A stretch of 64,000 bases of DNA from Paraburkholderia metrosideri (GTDB lineage: Bacteria; Pseudomonadota; Gammaproteobacteria; Burkholderiales; Burkholderiaceae): contig NZ_CAJHCP010000012.1 in assembly GCF_904848625.1 (NCBI RefSeq), positions 124,001 through 188,000 on the forward strand. The letters are read 5' to 3'. The position numbers and the translations under genes were made by a program. Of the stretch, positions 28,765 to 38,600 are shown one piece after another. The notes beneath the pieces were generated by a model, which was given only the letters and a program-made list of their open reading frames with translations, made no database searches and had not been told where the DNA came from. How positions within the stretch are numbered: the stretch's first letter is position 1; the number at the start of each line of letters is the position of its first letter.

Positions 28765-30543
28765 TCAGGAACTCCCGGGTACGGCTGACCGCACTTCGAG
28801 TTGCATCACGAGGCGCTTCGCGCGTTCTATTAGCGAATCGATCGAGATCGTGTTCTGCTCAAGCGGCGAAGCACTCGCGCGCCGTAACGCCTCCATCAAA
28901 CTACGCGCGCCAACAAGACCTACAGCACCGCTCAACCGGTGCAGCACACTGCGCATATGGTCGGGCTCGCTCTGACGACACAACCCGCCGAGGCGTGCCA
29001 CGTCGTCGTCCATTGCGCGACGCCAGCCGTCCAGAAAGACAGAAAGATTAAGCCCCTCATTGGACAATGAATCCAGAAAGCGATGGTCGAACGGTTCGTA
29101 GCAGGCGGTGACGGAGTCACGCGGTAGTCTGGTTGCAGCGACAGACTCAGGGGGAGGTTTGCCGCCTCGAACGTATGGCGTGCCTGTATCGCTCCGAGTA
29201 GCACTTGAAGGGGGGCGCTTTTGCACGACAGCAAACGGCGCGTTGAAGCTCACCCGAGCGATTGCATCCAGCCCGCTCGTAATCGAAAGTCCACCTTGCA
29301 TGCGCTGCGCGAGCGCACGACACAACGTCAGACAGGTATCAGCATGGTGAGACTTGCCGGCTGCATCTGAGCGGCCAGCGCTGAAATCGGGCCGCTGCCG
29401 TCGCGTAACCAACGCGCTCTTCTCACCGGCCTCCGTCAAGCTGATCAGGATGCTTTGCGAGCGTGCATCCAGAGACTCGCCGCGCACCATGAGCACGATC
29501 TCTTCACGCACGCCAAGCTGGATCGCGCGGGCCAACAGATGGAAGCAGAGTTGGCCGAGACGCGCGTGATCGCACAGAATCGCTTCTGCTACGGCCGGAT
29601 CGACACTCGTATGGATGCGTAAGCCCACGCTCGTTGCAAAGGGCGCCCACAGCGCGACGACCCCATTCACGAGTTCGCGAAGATTCGTCACGCTTTCGTC
29701 GATAACTAACGCGCGCGATTCCAGTGGAGAATCGTCCAGCAAATCGCTGAGCGTTTGACTCCACGTTCGTATCGCATATTGGATCATGGTCCGTTGCAGC
29801 GAATGCCTGGAGGACGCATCGGATAGATTGAGCGCACTCAAATAATCCAGCATGTTCGTCACTGCGGGCAACGAAGCCTCAACATAAAAACGTGTCGCGT
29901 CCGGAGCATTGAATGGCTGAGGAATGACGATGGCTTTCGCGCAGTCCCACGCAACGACGTTCGCATTCCGCTCGCGCGCCTCTGCGGCTTCAAACTGGCG
30001 AGCCCACTGGTCAGCAATCTGCTTCTGCTGTCCAACCACGCGCCTTATTGCGGATCGAGACAGCCACGCGCCGACCAGCGCGACGGCTATACCGACCGTT
30101 AGCGACAGACCTAGCGCCAACGCCAGCGCGAGCGACCACGTAGGCCTCTCGAATGCATCGTCCTGTGAGTTGTCGGAAGGCGTGTATCCGCTGCCGTTCG
30201 ACATAGCGGCGGGAGCTGTGCCGCCGACTGTGCCTTCGTGTACGTCGCTCTCGTCAAGCGGTTGCGGCAACTGGATCACTGCACCGTTCTGGTCCGCGGC
30301 ACCGACAGGACCTGCGTGATCGGCGAGCGTCACCGACGACGCGCCGCCAGCCTGCAACGCGGAGTTGGCCTGCGTCGAGAACAGACCCAACAGTGCAAAC
30401 GCAATAAGACATCCCGACAGCGTCGCAACACGAATCGAAACCCGCGCCGCTTGCTGCGCGCACGAGTGCAGAAGATCGTGGATAAAGCGTGACACACGCT
30501 GAAGCACGCGCCTGGAAAAAGCCAGCATGGCCATGTTGTTCAT
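28765..30543 (-). CDS. degenerate histidine kinase with C-terminal Hpt domain
   Basis: A 592-residue membrane sensor-like protein. It has a membrane helix near residues 42-59, a periplasmic stretch of about 75 residues, a second helix near 137-160 and a short linker. Next comes a region laid out like a kinase dimerisation plus ATPase unit (about 220-437), and finally an Hpt domain with phospho-acceptor His535 in LHRLSGAVGLVGA. The kinase part looks inactive. No H-box histidine is visible before the VIDESVTNLRELVNGVVALW segment, and the N-box position reads CFHLLARAIQLG without the usual Asn. It follows the response regulator by 12 bp. A TTG three codons upstream is a less likely start. Confidence 0.82.
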   Translation of the reverse strand: MNNMAMLAFSRRVLQRVSRFIHDLLHSCAQQAARVSIRVATLSGCLIAFALLGLFSTQANSALQAGGASSVTLADHAGPVGAADQNGAVIQLPQPLDESDVHEGTVGGTAPAAMSNGSGYTPSDNSQDDAFERPTWSLALALALGLSLTVGIAVALVGAWLSRSAIRRVVGQQKQIADQWARQFEAAEARERNANVVAWDCAKAIVIPQPFNAPDATRFYVEASLPAVTNMLDYLSALNLSDASSRHSLQRTMIQYAIRTWSQTLSDLLDDSPLESRALVIDESVTNLRELVNGVVALWAPFATSVGLRIHTSVDPAVAEAILCDHARLGQLCFHLLARAIQLGVREEIVLMVRGESLDARSQSILISLTEAGEKSALVTRRQRPDFSAGRSDAAGKSHHADTCLTLCRALAQRMQGGLSITSGLDAIARVSFNAPFAVVQKRPPSSATRSDTGTPYVRGGKPPPESVAATRLPRDSVTACYEPFDHRFLDSLSNEGLNLSVFLDGWRRAMDDDVARLGGLCRQSEPDHMRSVLHRLSGAVGLVGARSLMEALRRASASPLEQNTISIDSLIERAKRLVMQLEVRSAVPGSS

Positions 30544-30555
30544 AGACTGCAAAAC

Positions 30556-31164
30556 TCAATCGACCAGCTTATGTAGCGCAGCAAATTCAATTAGCGCGGC
30601 TAGCGACGACAGCCCGAGCTTTTCCTGAATGCGGCTCTTATAAGTACTCACGGTCTTGTCGCTGAGATAGAGGTGGCCCGCGATGTCGCGGTTGCTGGCG
30701 CCGCGCGCAAGATGCTGCAACACCTCCACCTCTCGTGCCGACAACGAGTTCAGCCCCCTCGCGGACAAAGCGTCGGCAGTATCGGCCGGGAAGCAGTTGT
30801 AGCCAAATAAAATCGTTTTAAGCGCGGTGATTAATTCACTGATTTCGCGGCCTTTACTGACATAACCATTCGCACCGGCACTGCGCGTATAGCCTGCCAT
30901 AACATGTTCCGATTTGGCCGAAAGAACGAGAATGCAGGTTTTGAGATTCTGCGCGCGAATACGACGAATCATGGACAAACCGTCAAGCCGCGGCAAATCG
31001 AGATCGAGAATAACCAGGTCTGGGCGTTCGTTCTGAACCATTCTCAGACCATCTTCTCCATCGCCACATTCGCCAATCAGATCGAGTTCGGGATCGGCAT
31101 GCAGCACAGCGGCTATTGTTCTCCGAATAATGGGATGGTCGTCGATAATCGCAATTCTCTTCAT
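30556..31164 (-). CDS. NarL/FixJ-type response regulator
   Basis: A 202-residue two-domain regulator. The receiver domain (1-120) has the acidic pair IDDH, phospho-acceptor Asp54 in VILDLDLPRLDG and the conserved Lys in YVSKG. The LuxR-type helix-turn-helix (about 138-198) reads LSAREVEVLQHLARGASNRDIAGHLYLSDKTVSTYKSRIQEKL. It is the first gene of the operon with the kinase-like protein and lies next to an adhesin-OmpA operon that it probably controls. It is clearly related to the second regulator at the far end of the pilus operon. Confidence 0.94.
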   Translation of the reverse strand: MKRIAIIDDHPIIRRTIAAVLHADPELDLIGECGDGEDGLRMVQNERPDLVILDLDLPRLDGLSMIRRIRAQNLKTCILVLSAKSEHVMAGYTRSAGANGYVSKGREISELITALKTILFGYNCFPADTADALSARGLNSLSAREVEVLQHLARGASNRDIAGHLYLSDKTVSTYKSRIQEKLGLSSLAALIEFAALHKLVD

Positions 31165-31401
31165 TTATGACTCACCTTTGATATTAATCAATGGGCGCAA
31201 AAGGAATCGAACTTGCCCAAATATAAATTGAGCAAAATAATAACCCCATCATCGACGGTACTTTTCGGCAAGCGGAAGGGATATCTCCTCAAAACGCGGG
31301 GATTTTTCTCGCGAAGGCGATTGAAATTTCCTACGCGTAAAATTATTCACAGTGCGCCTTATCGAGACGCAGCGCTGGATCTCGAGATCATCGATTCAAA
31401 A

Positions 31402-31428
31402 ATACCCCGGCCTACAAGGCCAGGGTAT
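31402..31428 (-). terminator. terminator after the OmpA-type lipoprotein gene
   Basis: On the minus strand ATACCCTGGCC pairs with GGCCGGGGTAT (one G-T wobble) around a 5-nt loop, then TTTTT. It ends the autotransporter-OmpA transcript before the regulator operon. Confidence 0.85.
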
Positions 31429-31443
31429 CTGAAAAGGCAACTG

Positions 31444-32547
31444 CTACTGCTGCGGTTGCCTTCGCGCACGTTGAATCTGCGGCGCGGCCGACGTCTGCGC
31501 ACCGCTGCGCGCAAAGTCGAGTTCGACGCGACGATTCGGCGCGAGGCAGTCGATCAACGCTTGCTGGTTGCGGTCGTTACATTCAACGACCGGCGCTTCC
31601 TTGCCGCGGCCACGCGTCATGATCGGCAGATCGACACCGCCGCTCTGCAAGTAGCGTTTGACCGTTTCAGCACGCTGTGCCGACAACTGACGGTTGTAAC
31701 TATCGCTACCGAGGCGGTCCGTGAAGCCCTCGATGCGAATGCGCGTCACATCGTCCACCTGCCTGAGGTCACGAACCAGCTGGTCAAGCCTGGTCTTGCC
31801 CGCAGGCAGCATGCCGCCCAGATCGCCACGATCGAACTTGAAGGACGCGTCGGCTTGCAGCGTCACCTTCTCCGGAACCGGCGACGCGGCGGCCGGCGGC
31901 GCTGGCGGCGGCTGGCATGCCGCAAGCGCCTCCCCGATGTGAGGCACGCCTCGCTCGACACCCTCGACCAGACGCTGGCTCTCGGAGAAATCACGCGTCC
32001 ACGCCTCGTGGCCGGCGCGAATCAACTCGACTTCGGAGCAGGCGGTCAGACGCTGCGCTTCCTGGCACTGCGGAAACATTGGCGACGTTTTGGCCGCGAG
32101 AATCTGTTTCCACAAGTCCGGCCGGATGACCGAGGCTGTCCGCAATTCCGGATTGTCGACCGACAGGCCCTGACTGGTCTCCAGCGCCCTGGTCAGATGG
32201 TCGGCCTCGACCAGCGCCTCCTGCACGAAACCCCAACCGTCGTGCAGCGAACGTTCGTCGGTTGCGGCGTTCAGCCAGCACTGCGCCTTCTCACCAAAAT
32301 AGTTATTTTTGCGTTCGCCCAGTGCATTCAGACGGTTCCTCACGGAACGAATCACTTCAGCGTTCTTCATACCGCCATAGGTTGCGAGCCACTCAGGCGT
32401 CACCGCCCCGGCAGCCTGAGTCTGGGTTGCGCTGAAGCCGGTTTGCAGGACCGTGGGATCCTGGATTTGCAGCCGATCGCGCGTCGCGGACGAAGAACAT
32501 CCTGCGAGCATCGCGGCAAACGCGATGGCCATTAACGAATACTTCAT
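31444..32547 (-). CDS. OmpA-family lipoprotein downstream of trimeric autotransporter
   Basis: A 367-residue lipoprotein with lipobox LAGC and acylated Cys17. A helical N-terminal domain (about 30-210, with AQCWLNAATDERSLHDGWGFVQEAL) is followed by a Pro-rich linker. A C-terminal OmpA-like peptidoglycan-binding domain (about 225-345) includes IEGFTDRLGSDSYNRQLSAQRAETVKRYL and LAPNRRVELDF. It lies 96 bp after the giant autotransporter gene, with hairpins between them and a terminator after it. Accessory lipoproteins next to trimeric autotransporters can help export or anchor them. A close paralogue is at 54681-55748. Confidence 0.9.
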   Translation of the reverse strand: MKYSLMAIAFAAMLAGCSSSATRDRLQIQDPTVLQTGFSATQTQAAGAVTPEWLATYGGMKNAEVIRSVRNRLNALGERKNNYFGEKAQCWLNAATDERSLHDGWGFVQEALVEADHLTRALETSQGLSVDNPELRTASVIRPDLWKQILAAKTSPMFPQCQEAQRLTACSEVELIRAGHEAWTRDFSESQRLVEGVERGVPHIGEALAACQPPPAPPAAASPVPEKVTLQADASFKFDRGDLGGMLPAGKTRLDQLVRDLRQVDDVTRIRIEGFTDRLGSDSYNRQLSAQRAETVKRYLQSGGVDLPIMTRGRGKEAPVVECNDRNQQALIDCLAPNRRVELDFARSGAQTSAAPQIQRARRQPQQ

Positions 32548-32567
32548 GTCTGTCTCTCAAGGAAAGC

Positions 32568-32632
32568 GGGTCGCACGGAAGCTTCCCGTGCGACCCAGAC
32601 AGCTAACGTCTGGAGCCTTTGTTCAAGGCTCC
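32568..32632 (-). repeat. two perfect hairpins between autotransporter and OmpA genes
   Basis: GGGTCGCACGG / CCGTGCGACCC (32568-32596, loop AAGCTTC) and GGAGCCTT / AAGGCTCC (32612-32632) lie between the two genes. Neither is followed by a T run. They could stabilise or partly terminate the upstream mRNA and set the ratio of the two proteins. Confidence 0.7.
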
Positions 32633-32643
32633 GGGGCGATTGC

Positions 32644-35600
32644 TTAGTTGCCGAGGACGATGCCGATACCAGCGCGAACGATGGTGCTATTGCCGCCCGA
32701 GGAAGACACGCCAAGGTTGTAGTTGATCGTGCCCTTCTCGTTCCAGCGGGACACGCCCAGACCGACAGCCTGGAAGCCACGGTAGTTGGCGATACCTGCG
32801 TTCAACGTGGTGCGTCCCGGCAGATACGGCGTGACGACATTCAACGCCGACGCCGACGCGATACCCTTGGCAGCGCTGCGATCAACGTTGTTGATCTGGG
32901 CATTCATGTTGCCCATGGACTGCTGCAACTGGCCAAGGTTGACGGCGTCGGTTGCCTGCGTACCGTTCGCGACGTTGGTGAGCTGACGTTGCAGGTCAGC
33001 GGTACCCACTGAGACCGAGTTATCGCGATCCGTCGTGGAGCCGGCACCGAGCGCGACCGAATTGACATTCGGAGCCGTTGCGCCGTTGCCGAGCGCCACC
33101 GAGTTTGCACCTTGCGCCGACGCGCCCGAACCCATCGCGACCGCGTTGTCACCCGCCGTCACCGCGTTCTTGCCGATTGCAATCGACTCGACGCCGGTTG
33201 CCTTCGCGCCATTGCCCAGCGCGATCGAATCCGCGCCGGAAGCGACTGCGGCTACGCCGCCATCGGTGCCGGACGGCGTGCCGATGTTGACGTATGCGCC
33301 GCTCTCACCCAAGTCGCCATTGGCGATGTTGTTCACGCGGTCCTGGAGACTCGAAAACTGCCCGTACGTCACTGCGTCCGACGCCGTATCACCGTCTGCC
33401 AGATTCGACAGCTTGACCGGGCCGGTGGCGTCACCGCCTCCCAGCGTCACGCTGCTCTTCGATGCATCGTCGTAGGCAACGCCGTTTGCCGTGCCGCCAT
33501 TGCCGTTGCCATTGCCATTGCCCGAACCACTTCCGCCGCCATGCTGGTCGACGTAGTCGGAGACATAGTTCTGCATCTGCCCGACGTTGACCGCATCAGT
33601 CAGAGCCGAACCCGCTGCGACGTTCTTCAACTGGGTCGGATCGACGCCATTACCGAAGGTCAGCGTGCGGCGGCCTGCATCGTCATAGGAGACGAGCGGG
33701 TTGGTCGCGTTGCCATCCGAATCGAAGCTGAGGCCAGCGGCCTTCAATTGCTTCAGGTTCACTGCTTCGTCGTCGGCCGTGGCGTCGGCTACGTTGGCGA
33801 GGGTGACCGGCTTCGTGGCATTGCTGCCGCCCAGCGTCAGCTTGTCGTGCTCGGACGTGTCGTACACCACACCATTGACGTCACCGTCGGTGCCGATCTT
33901 CGCGTTAAGCGCGTCGAGCGCGGAGTTCACGCCGGTGAAAGTCTGACCATCAAGTGTGTACGCCGGCGCGGTGAGCTTGCCGTCCGCCGTCACCTTCGAG
34001 TTGCCACCCATAGCGTCCGCCGCGCTGGCCATCGCGTTGTACAGCTGCGAACCATTGATTGCGTCCCTGCTGCCCGACGTAATCTGGCCCTGCGCGACGT
34101 TGGTCAGAATGACCGGCATGGATGCACCTGCGCCGCCGAACGTGACCTGCCCCTTCGACGCGTCGTCATACGCGACGAACGCGTTGGAGACCTTGCCGTC
34201 ACTGCCGATGTTCGCGCCCATTGCCTTGAGCTGCTGAACGTTCACAGCGTCGTTGCTGGCTACGCCGTCTGCCACGTTCGACAACGTCACCGGCTTACTG
34301 GCCGTGCCCAACGTCAGCTTGTCGTGTGCCGGCGTGTCGTAGTTCACCGCTTCGGGCGACGATCCACCGCCGCTACCGTTGCCGTCCGCCGCCGCGACCA
34401 AGGCCGCGCCGATGTCGCTGAACGTCTTACCGCCCACCGTGTAGGTCGGCTTGGACACCTTGCCGTCCGCCCCTACCGTCGCATCGCCGCCCAGTGCCGC
34501 GGCCACGCTGCTAGCCGTGTTGTACAGCTGCGAACCGTTGATTGCGTCCTTGCTGCTGCCGCTCACCTGGCCCGCCGCAACGTTCGTCAGCGTCACTGGC
34601 ACGCTTGCACCGATGCCGCCGAGCGTGACTTTGCCCTTGGTCGTATCGTCATAAGCGACGAACGCGTTGGACACCTTGCCGCTGCCGTCGACGGTCGCGC
34701 CCATCGCCTTGAGCTGATCAACGTTCACCGCGTCGTTACCGGCGACACCGGCTGCCACGTTCGACAACGTCACCGGCTTGCTGGCTGTGCCCAACGTCAG
34801 CTTGTCGTGCGCCGGCGTGTCGTAGTTCACCGCTTCAGGCGACGCTGCACCGCCATTACCGTCCGCTGCTGCAACCAGGGCTGAGCCAATGTCGCTGTAG
34901 GTCTTGCCGCCCACCGTGTAGGTCGGCTTGGACACCTTGCCGTCCGCGCCAACCGTCGCATCCCCGCCCAGTGCCGCGGCCACGCTGCTCGCCGTGTTGT
35001 ACAACTGCGAACCGTTGACTGCGTCGGTGCTGGTTGACCCTACCGCGCCTGCTGCCACGTTCCTGAGCTTCACTGCCGGCGTCGGGTTAGTTGTTCCGCC
35101 AAGCGTCAACACGTCGTGTGCCGCCGTGTCATAGGAGACGCCGTCAAGCGAACCGCTGCCCGACAGGCTGCCAAGCATGTCTCGCACCTGACCCAGGTTC
35201 ACCGCGTCGGTATTCTCGGTACCCACAGCGACATTGATAATCTGGCTCTGACGCGACTTGTTACCCACCGATACTGCGTTGGCACGATCAGCCACGGCTG
35301 CGTAACCAATCGCCACGCCGTTGGCTGCGCTCACCGAGGTATTCGAACCGAGCGCCAGACCGTTAGACGCACTCTGACCGACGAACGCGTTGTAACCGAT
35401 CGACACACCGCCGGCAGCAGAGGTGCCGGAGTAAGCGCCCAAGGCCAGCGTGTTGAGCGCGGCGGCACGTGTGTTGTAGCCGATGGACACGGAGTTGTCC
35501 GACAGTGCCTGAACGCTTGCGCTTGCACCAATCGCAGTCGAGTTCACCGACAACGCACCCGCGCCCGCGCCGACTGCCGTGGAGTTGTTGCTGCCCGCAC

Positions 35601-38600
35601 CAGCACGGCCGCCAATGGCAAGCGCGTTCTCGCCAATCGCCGAAGCCACCGGGCCGATTGCCATGGCATTGAGATCGTCCGAAGCGGTCGTGTTGCTACC
35701 GCCGGTCACCTTCGAGCTGACGGCAATAAAGCCCGTCACCGCCGACGCGCTCTGCATCATCGATTTGACGCCGCTAGTCGGTGCCGCGCCAGACAGTTGC
35801 GCTTGCAGCGCGTCCAACTGGGACATGGTGACCACGTCGTTCGGATCGATACCGTCGGCGACGTGGGTGATGCGTTTTTCTGCACCACGCGAACCCACCG
35901 ACACCGTATTGTCTCCGTCCGCGATGGAGTTCACGCCAATCGCCACCGAGTTGAGGAAGGTCGCATTCGCGCCTGCACCGATTGCCAGCGCGTGGTCTCC
36001 GCTCGCCATCGCATTCCCGCCGATCGCGACTGACTCGACGCCGCTCGCCAATGCCGAGCCCGATTCCGACACCACCTTCACGTACTTCAGGTTGGTGGAG
36101 AAGTTCGTGTTGATCTGGTTGATCTGATCGCCAACCGTGCCCAACGCCGAGCCGATCTGGCCAATCTGACTATCCACCGCGTCCAGCGCCGAGCCGACGC
36201 TGCCGTAGGTCGTGCCCGACACGACATACGACGGTTTGGACAGCGTACCGTCAGCCACCGCTGCGCCGCCACCCAATGCGTCCGCGATCGAGTTCGCCGT
36301 GTTGTATAGCTGCCCACCGGTCACCGCGTCGCTGCTCGATTCGGCAACCTTGCCCTTGTCGAGATTCGTCAGCAGAACTGGCGTATTGGCGCCCAGACCG
36401 CCGAGCGTCAGCGCGCTCTTTTCCGGATTGTCGTAGGCGACGAAGCTATTCGTGACCGCACCATTTTCATCGACGTTTGCGCCCAGCGCCTGCAGCTGCG
36501 ACAGGTTCACCGCGTCGGTACCCTTCGTACCACTGGCCACGTTGACGATCTGGCGTTCAGCGCCGAGCGCACCCACCGACACCGTATTAGCACGGTCGGC
36601 GACCGAGTTCGAACCCAGCGCCACCGCGTCGTCCGCCGATGCGTTCGCCGCGGCACCGATCGCCACCGCGTTGGCACCGGTTGCCGTCGAATCGTCGAGC
36701 GTCGAATTGGCGTGGAAATACTTGATGCCGGCACCGTCGGTCACGATGTTGTTGATCGTGTTGGTGACGTTCGCCACTTCGCCCTTGGCGTCCGCCAGAT
36801 CGGCAGCGACATTGGCAACGTTCGCATTCGTTTCGAACAACTGGCCGCCCGTGACCGCGTCCTGGCTCGTCGCCGTGAGGTCGCCCGCTTTCAGGTTCGA
36901 GATCTTCGTGCCGTCCGCACCCTTCAGCGTGATCGCGCCAAGCGACGTGTCGTCGTACGCAACGAAGCTGTTCGTCACATTGCCGTCGGCATCGACACCC
37001 ATGCCCATCTGCTTGAGCTGACCGACGTTGACAGCATCGTTATCTGCCACGCCATCCGCCACGTTCGCCAACGTAACCGGCTCGGATGCGTCCGTGCCAC
37101 CCAGAGTCAACCTGGTGTGTTCGGGGTTGTCGTATTGCACAGCAGAGGCCGAACCCTCGGCAACCGACGCTGCGATAGCCGCGCCGACATCGCTAAAGGT
37201 CTGGCTGCCCACCGTGAAGCTCGGCTTACGGATCGTACCGTCCGGATTCACGCCCGCGCCGCCGCCGATCGCATCGGCCAGACTCGACAACTGGTTGACG
37301 TTGACCGCATCGGTGCCGGCAGTGCCGGCCGCCATGTTAATGATCTGGCTCTGACGCGACTTGTTACCCACCGACACAGCGTTGGCACGGTCAGCCAGTG
37401 CCGCATAACCGATCGCCACGCCATTGACCGCGCTAACCGACGTGTTCGAACCGAGCGCCAGACCGTTGGTACCAGCCTGACCGGCAAACGCGCCGTAACC
37501 AATCGCAACCGATCCGGCACTTGCAGCACCGGCGTTCGCACCCAGCGCCAACGTGTTGAATGCGCTAGCACGCGTGTTGTAGCCGATGGACACCGAATTG
37601 TCCGATAGTGCCTGCACGGTCGCACTTGCACCAATCGCGGTGGAATTCAGCGAGAGCGCACCAGCGCCTGCGCCGACTGCGGTGGAGTTATTGCTGGATG
37701 CCGCAGAACGGGCGCCCACGGAGAGTGCATTCTCCCCAATCGCCGTCGCCACCGGGCCGATCGCCATGGCATTCAGATCGTCTGACGCGGACGTGTTCGA
37801 CCCGCCAGTCACCTGCGAACTCACTGCCATGTAACTGGTCACGGGGGCAGCCGCGCCCGCCAGCATCGACTTCACACCGCTGGACGGCTGCACGCCAGCC
37901 AGTTGAACCTGGAGCGCGTCGAGCTGCGCCATCGTGACCGCGTCGTTCGGATCGATACCGTCGGCGATGTGTGTAAGGCGCATTTCCGCGCCGCGGCTGC
38001 CGAACGAGACCGTATTCGCTGCGTCCGTCGTAGCGTTCACGCCGATTGCCGTCGAGTTCTCGAACGCTGCGGTTGCGCCCGTACCGATTGCCAGCGTGCG
38101 GGTGTTGGTCGCTCTCGCACCGCCGCCAACCGCTACCGATTCGTCGCCGCTTGCGAGTGCCGCGTTCAGCGTCGATACGACCTTGACGTACTTCGCTGCG
38201 CCGACCAGATCGCCCGCTGCGCCGTTGATCGCGCTCAGCGCGTCGCCCATATTGTCGTAGGTGGTGCCGCTAACCGTGTAGCCAGGTGCCGAAACCGTGC
38301 CATCCGGATTGACCGTCGAGCCGCCGCCGAGTGCCTTGGCCATGCTGTCGGCCGTGTTGTACAGCTGGCCGCCGTTCACTGCGTCCGTGCTGCCCGCCCC
38401 GACCTTGCCAGCGGCCACGTTTTTCAACGCAACCGGTGCAGAGGCGTCAAGATCGCCAAGCGTTAGCGAGTCGTGGGCGTCTGAGTCGTAGGCAACTGCG
38501 TTGACTGCCCCGGGACCACTACCGATCGAAGCATTGGAAATTGCCCGCTTCAACTGAGCGAGGTTAACCGCGTCGGTGTCTTGCGTCGCGCCCGCCACAT

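Noticed and set aside
33112..34884. A 590-codon plus-strand frame inside the autotransporter region
   Set aside because: Antisense to repeated adhesin codons; its apparent internal repeats only mirror the adhesin repeats.
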